NCBI GenBank assembly: GCA_963930775.1 | Contig: OZ005698.1 | Location: forward strand, 1,488,001-1,552,000 | Direction of reading: 5' to 3' | DNA from: Cliona cf. orientalis | Lineage: Eukaryota > Porifera > Demospongiae > Clionaida > Clionaidae | Length of the DNA stretch: 64,000 nt | Shown here: positions 58,201 through 64,000 of the stretch, piece after piece | Numbering within the stretch: the first letter of the stretch is position 1 | Layout: each line of letters opens with the position of its first letter | The notes under the pieces: generated by a model | Told to the model about the DNA's origin: nothing | Database searches by the model: none | Seen by the model: the letters and a program-made list of their open reading frames with translations, nothing else | Made by a program: the position numbers and the translations under genes

Positions 58201-58949
58201 GAAGTGCAAATTGCACTCCAAATGAATGCTCACCTATTGGGATGCATGAATTATAATTAATTCTGATACCGTTTGCTGAAGCAGTGAAATTTGAACTAAT
58301 GATTGCTATAATAGTATCACTTAATGCTGTATATTTGCTATCCATCGAATACACATAGATGTTCCCGTGATTATTATGAGAGATGTAAGAGTGCGTTAAA
58401 GTATAGTTTGACCTTGTGGATTCATCAGAATCAGTCCAATTCCATTTCCATCTGTGATTGTGACGTTGTGAATATTTGCATCTGTTGAATAATTTAAAAT
58501 AGAGTGAAGGTTATACTTCGTGTCATTCTTTTATGAGTAGAAATGTCACAAGTTTGATATGATCCGCATTCTGTGAAGACTACACCTGTTATAGTCAAGT
58601 TGGTGATAAAGTTGAACTCGAATCCAATGCTTCCATTGCACTTGATAGTAGCCCCTTCACTTGAGTTAGCAGCTATCAGGGCAAAATTAGTGGCATTGCT
58701 GATAGAGAGAGTCTTGTTGACTGCACTTGTACAAGTGTGAGTGCCTGGAAGCAGTGCTATTGTGGTATTGGACACTTGACCTGACAGTAGGTCATGATTG
58801 ATTAGCTCTGTTAGACGGTAGCAGTTTTCTTCTTCTGGACAGTAGATTAATGGCTTGTCTTCTGGTAGCACATAGACAACTTTCTCCTGATCTGACGTTG
58901 CTTTATCCAAGGACAGTATGTATATTATACACACAGCTAGTGAAAGCAT
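55280..58949 (-). pseudogene. Receptor-like array copy 9: nearly full length, two small indels
   Basis: The N-terminal frame (58949-58494, 151 residues) and the rest (58354-55280, 1024 residues) together cover the whole family protein. Between them a one-base loss near 58496 (TTTAAAATAG versus TTTAAAAATAG) and a two-base gain near 58402 (GTATAGTTTG versus GTAGTTTG) shift the frame. Everything else is present, including the Pmp-like repeats (FTGN, GGAI, FTNN, FSNN), Cys-rich module, membrane segments, a two-residue tail insertion (IP) and the NEPLL end. The promoter is intact. Its 5' end is closest to copy 1. If the two indels were assembly errors this would be a working gene. Confidence 0.85.
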
Positions 58950-59050
58950 TGTGGTAGATCTAAATGCAGTTATAGTTTAAAGTGATCTGTGATACTCTTC
59001 GACTGCTTTTATAGCAGATTTTTCTCATTTGTTATTGATTACTCTACGGT
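58950..59050 (-). promoter_or_regulatory. Copy 9 core promoter, TATAAAAG
   Basis: Consensus TATAAAAG on the minus strand at 59006-59013, 57-64 nt before the ATG. Flanks are almost identical to copy 1. Confidence 0.68.
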
Positions 59051-60488
59051 AGCTAGCAGTGAAATAAAATGTAAACATATCTACAGTAGTTGTGTGTGTA
59101 GGTATAGGAAGCCTATACGCAATGTACTGTACTAACACTGTAAAACAAACGTAGCAACTGCATGTGCACACCCTTACTATTACAGTGTGACATTGTTGGC
59201 AGACCGGCCCCTATTGCATATAGTGTTTAATCATAATATTACTATATACAGTGCATATAGTCATTATTTATTAGCTATGGTTACTTAGTGATTTATCTTC
59301 GTGTATCCTCATAGATGAATATTTCAATTTATGTTACTGGTACTTACTATTTTGTGGGAGATTTTAAGTATTGTACAAAAGTAATGATGACAAAAACTAC
59401 CCTCTCTTTCTGACTAAGCACTGCCCTAATTGGCCATTAGACGATGGATTGGTGGTCTATATGCTAGATAAACGTTAATCGATAGCTTTGATACGCCCAC
59501 GCAATGCTTCAGTAATACAAAGGGTATTTTCAAAGGTAATGATGATGGTTAATTTTTCTAAAAACTATAGGTAGAAAAAGGTGACCATTATGGCTACAGA
59601 AAGCTGTACAAACTGATGAATTATATGCACCATCATAGTGTACAGTGAGTGATGTTTGGTTATACTACAGTTGTAATTTAGCTACTTTGTGTTGTTGACT
59701 CAGCACTGCCCTAATTGGCCATTAGACGATGTCTATTCTAGATAAATATTGAACCGTGGCTTTGATACGCCCACGCAATGCAGTGCAAAAAGTATTTTCA
59801 AAGGTAATGTTGACAACAAGGCAGTTAATTCTTTCCAAACTTTTAGCCACACGTACTAGATAGAAACTTTCTAGGTAACCATTATGGTTACAGAAAGCTA
59901 AGGCCACTGTAACTTGATTCCTTGTTTCCCGTCACCCGCCCGCATGCTTATTCAAGTTTTGTAGCCACCTCAAAATTTATTATGTATTGCTACAGCAAGC
60001 CAGTTAGTCATGCTCCTTGTAAACCACAGGAAGTGGGCAAGATTCAGTGGTTACATAATGATATTCATACATAATGAATAATGAATAATGACTGCCTGCC
60101 CGCATGCTCTTCAGGCATAGGAGAGGATGGGAAACAAGTATTCAAGTTACAGTGGCCTAAACACATTGTATGTAACTTAGGTTTTCACACATATGCATAC
60201 ACGAATTGTCAATATACATAACTATCAAGTGTACAGACTGAGTGTGTGATGATCAGTAGTTATAGTTTAACTATTCTCTGTTTCTGACTAAGCACTAGCT
60301 GCCCTAATAGGCCATTAGACGATGGCTTGGTGGTCAGTGCTACACATACATGCAAAAAAGATAATGTTTTCAAAGGTAATGGCATTCTAAGAGTAATAAA
60401 CACACTAAACATACTTTGCTGCAAAGGGGAAATAATGTGTTTAAAATTTCTATATTTGCACACTATCTATGTAAATTAAATGGTTTAG
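59051..60488. other. Intergenic with three units of the family 3' flank
   Basis: The block with GGCCATTAGACGATG occurs at about 59431, 59717 and (as AGGCCATTAGACGATGG) 60310, each followed by shared words such as AAAGGTAATG and GACAACAAGGCAG. A further unit pattern (GCCCGCATGCT near 59938 and 60098) lies between. No gene. Confidence 0.6.
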
Positions 60489-63400
60489 TCACAAAAGTGG
60501 CTCATTGGGATCCAAATTGATCACTGAGAATGTTACTTTATTGCTGAACTCTGTCGTTTTTGTTGAACGCTGTTCATTTTTCTTACTACATGTAGATAAT
60601 TTGAAACTGTTATTTTCCTTGGCAGTGTTTATAAAGATTTGCACCTTTTTCATCTGGGTTATTTTCTGTGCCAAGTGGTAGATAACGATGGCTATAAATA
60701 GCACAAATACAATTCCAGTGGATGTGTATGTAATAGACACAATAGCAGCTGTGGAATTGATTTGGTAGAGAGTCGCTGCTGGCAAAATCACTGAATTCAA
60801 GAAGAATGCAATTTCAAGGAAATGGATACACAAAGTCTTATAGACACCTCCAACAAGGGAAGTGTGTGCTAGAAGGCACGTCACTACTACGACAGTAGAT
60901 AGCAGGTTTATGGCAGGATCACCAAGTGTGTTGATTGAAAATATCAGGTAGAGAAAGACCCTTACTAAAAGCAGTAATCCAGTCCAGTAGCGATCGATGT
61001 TTAATCTTGTATGGTCCAGTGTAGGCATCAAAAGGAGGCTGTAGCTTCACGACCCAGAAGAGAAGCTTGTAGTGAGAGATCTTTTGCAGCCACTGAATGC
61101 AGAGGAGGGCCACTGTGTATGGAATGGAGACAAGAACAAGCAGAAGTAGAGCAGCTACGAATAGTCCGGCGTGCTTTCCTTGTAGGTAGTCCAGATTGCC
61201 GTCATAGAGCCACACCCACCTTATGTATCCATCAGGGTAGACCAGCTGTGTTAATGAGAAGACTGTGATGATGATTTGGAGAAGCTTAGCATAAGAGAGA
61301 AGGAAGAGGGTGGCCAGCACTTGAATGGCGTTGTTACCAAAGAGTCTGGAGACTCTAGTTGAATAGTGGCTAGCTACAATGATGGCTGTGACTATGATCC
61401 AAATGTATAGCGGAAAGAGAAACTGAAGCCAAGTTTTGGAATACGCATCTAGTCCATTGTAGAAGCAAATTTCAATTCCCAAATCCAGATTTAGCCACGC
61501 TATAAAGATACTGAGGATAGAGTTAGATGCTTGATGGGGGAAATAGACAGCATGATTTGCTCTGAGAATATTGGCATAAAAAATTAGTCCGTTCATGGTA
61601 CCAGTTGAGACCGTTAGGTTGAGTAGCATGAGTCCAACCACAATTAAGGATCACTCCTGCCACTGCAATGAGTGGAACTATGAGAGCTATCCAAGGAGTT
61701 GTGCACTTCTTGCATTTTGATGTTCCGAGCATGCGACTGAAGTTCGATTGACATGCTCCACAGAGAATGCCAGAGCGATGGAAAGCACACTGTTCATCTG
61801 GGTAGAGTAGATCAAGAGGTTGAGTGACTATGTCTGCAGTTTTGCAGTAGTCAAAAGGGCAGTGGTCATGGACTATGACCCCTGATTGATCTTGAGGAAG
61901 GAGATGAGTGAAGGTAGCATTGACCCAAAATGGATTTCGTCTCTTGATTTTTAATGTTTGAATATCACACTCTATTCCAGCTTTCACTAGGATTGGATTG
62001 CACTCGCAAGACTTTATGGAATTGTTATAGATTAATTCCAGTGTGCAGTTTTTTCTTTTCAGGAATATGTACATTGTCTGTGATCTGCTGCTACGCTCGT
62101 TAGTTATAATTTGAAGCTTTAATGGTTCTTCGTTTTCTGAAAAAAATATTGTATACGATAGATTGGTACATCTTCGCCCTACACTTTGTATTTGTTGAAT
62201 TTTAGGGAGCTTCTCCTCCATTCTGTGTCTAAACTCTGCATGGATGTTTGCAGGCGCGGCACCATCCCAGTATGCTACTGCCACCACCTCAATATTGAAT
62301 GTTTGACCAGGTAGTAAACTGGTGTGTTCAGGATACATTACTCTGTCTGTACTAGGAGATTTGCGGTAACACTTTGGCTTTGATTTTTGGCATCTGCATA
62401 TTCGAAATGGTGTTGTAGCTGCTAAGGACCAGCCTGTGCTAGCAGTGTTATTGAATTTAATATCATTGACATTGCCACCACCACCATACAAGGCATCACC
62501 AGCCTGAATTGCTGTATTGTTGCTGAAATGGAAGGTTGGCTTTTTAACTGAGTTTAGGGCATTAGAAAAGAAAGCATAATAATGTCCAATTCTTGCATAA
62601 TCAGAATCTTGTACATAGATTGCTCCTCCCACTATGCTGGCATGATTATTCGTGAATGTCAAGCTGGTGACTCCTCCACTGAATATTATTTGTGATCGAG
62701 CATAAAATGCCATCGCTCCTCCTCGTTTACCTCTGTTGCTTCTAAATACTAAAGTTGAACCTCCTTTGAAGATTACTTTTGTGTTAATTAAAGTGATTCC
62801 TCCACTCTGAGATCCTGCATGTATTATTCTCAAATAAGATCAGAGAATTAGCAAGGAACAAAATGTTTGAATCGGTGGTAATAAATGGTGATTCACCATC
62901 GTTTACATGATTGTGTCTAAATATTAAATTACTGTTCTTATTGATTGTAACATTTGTTTGTTCTTTTATCATAAATTCTCTTTTGTTTCTTAGAAATGAT
63001 AAAGTGTCTTTGATACTAACTATACAGTTGTCATGGATGATACCATTTAAAGTATCTCGTATTGTGATATTTCTTAGCGTGATATTTTGACTTTTTATGA
63101 ATATTCTTTTCTGTGGGCTTTCAAAGTACACATTGGAAAGGAAAATGCGGTTCATAATTGTAACAGTTTTACTTTCGCCATAAAAGGTTATGTTACCGCC
63201 AATGAAGTGTGAATTTTCTATCATAGTCAGTGCATCTTCTAATTTCGAGGAAGGTAGTTTTCTTGAAATAATTGACTTAAACTTTGAAAGACTTCTTTTG
63301 CCAATAGATTTCAACCCTTTAATCTCTATGGTAGTCTTGAATGAAGTGTATTTTAGATATATGTTGACATTGTTTTGAATCAAACAGATATTTATTAACT

Positions 63401-64000
63401 TCACATTGATGTGGTATCTTGAATGTTGAAGTACAAATTGCACTCCAAATGGACGCTCACTCATTGGGAAGCATGAAGTATAAGCAATTCTGACATTATT
63501 AGCTGAATCAGTGAAATTTGAACTAATAATTGCTACACTTGTGTCACTTAATGCTATACTTTTGCTATCTGTTGAAAAGACGTAGATGTTCCCATGATTA
63601 TTATGAGAGATGTAAGAGTGTGTTAAAGTAGTTTGACCTTGTGGATTCATGAGAATCAGTCCAATTTCATTTCCATCTGTGATTGTGATGTTGCTAATAT
63701 TTGCATTCATTGAATAATTAAAAAATAGAGTGAAGGTGATGGTTCGTGGTATTCTTTTCTGAGTAATAAAATCACAAGTTTGATATGATCCACATTCTGT
63801 GAAGACTACACCTGTTATAGTCAAGTTGGTGATAAATTTGAACTCGAATCCAATGCTTCCATTGCACTTGATAGTAGCCCCTTCACTTGAGTTAGCAGCT
63901 ATCAGGGCAAAATTGGTGGCATTGCTGATAGAGAGAGTCTTGTTGACTGCACTTGTACAAGTGTGAGTGCCTGGAAGCAGTGCTATTGTGGTATTGGATA
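60489..64000 (-). pseudogene. Receptor-like array copy 10: three 4-bp insertions, runs past window end
   Basis: The family sequence is complete from the stop (60489) to beyond 64000, where the signal peptide and first 60-odd residues lie outside the window. The frame is broken three times, each by a net gain of 4 bp: CGAT repeated at 60991-60998, TTAA inserted at about 61643-61646, and CATG-like bases at 62818-62823. The four open parts still cover every domain. The tail has an in-frame 6-bp ACATGT gain near 60588-60593. It still ends in NEPLL. Confidence 0.87.

Noticed and set aside
17832..61268. Conserved + strand open frames (Arg-rich, starting MVQCRHQREAV) opposite the membrane domain of copies 2, 4, 5, 8, 9 and 10
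   Set aside because: They lie exactly antisense to the most conserved coding stretch, so their conservation is explained by the - strand gene. No start context or promoter of their own.

Overview
The window looks like nuclear DNA from an animal, probably an early-branching one such as a demosponge. Reasons: a DEAH-box helicase gene split into 19 exons with GT-AG introns, many short inverted-repeat transposons (MITEs), TATA-type promoters, and a large tandem family of secreted/membrane proteins. The sponge assignment is inference; no marker here proves it.

Region 1 (125-11358, + strand) is one gene, DHX36 (RHAU/G4R1), the G-quadruplex helicase. I could join 19 exons in frame into a 1049-residue protein carrying the Gly/Arg-rich N-terminus, the RHAU-specific G4-binding motif, all helicase motifs, and the winged-helix, ratchet and OB parts. 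Its introns hold a 32-G run, CT/GA microsatellites, a 129-bp tandem duplication and at least two MITEs.

Region 2 (12025-64000, - strand throughout) is a head-to-tail array of ten copies of one single-exon gene family. The full-length product (about 1222 residues) has a signal peptide, a heavily N-glycosylatable beta-helix-like ectodomain with GGA(I/M) and FxxN repeats like those of chlamydial polymorphic membrane proteins, a Cys-rich juxtamembrane module, about nine membrane segments and a 60-residue tail. Only copies 4 (25045-28713) and 6 (40501-44175) are intact. Copies 1 and 9 carry small indels, copies 7 and 8 large internal deletions, copies 2 and 3 are 5'-truncated, copy 5 is frameshifted and 3'-truncated, and copy 10 is frameshifted and runs off the window end. 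Conserved 5' flanks (TATA box about 50-80 nt before ATG) and 3' flanks show that whole transcription units were duplicated. Copies 5+6 and 7+8 form a duplicated pair.

Region 3 is the DNA between copies. It holds two decayed genomic duplicates of the 3' end of DHX36, each next to a decayed coiled-coil gene fragment; a 1.67-kb fold-back element with 84-bp internal repeats and a paralogous empty site; and about ten MITE or hairpin families, some shared with DHX36 introns. No RNA gene was recognised. The receptor-like array, with a near-invariant membrane domain under a more variable glycosylated ectodomain, is the best candidate for an undescribed system. Its function is unknown; a role in recognition is only a hypothesis.
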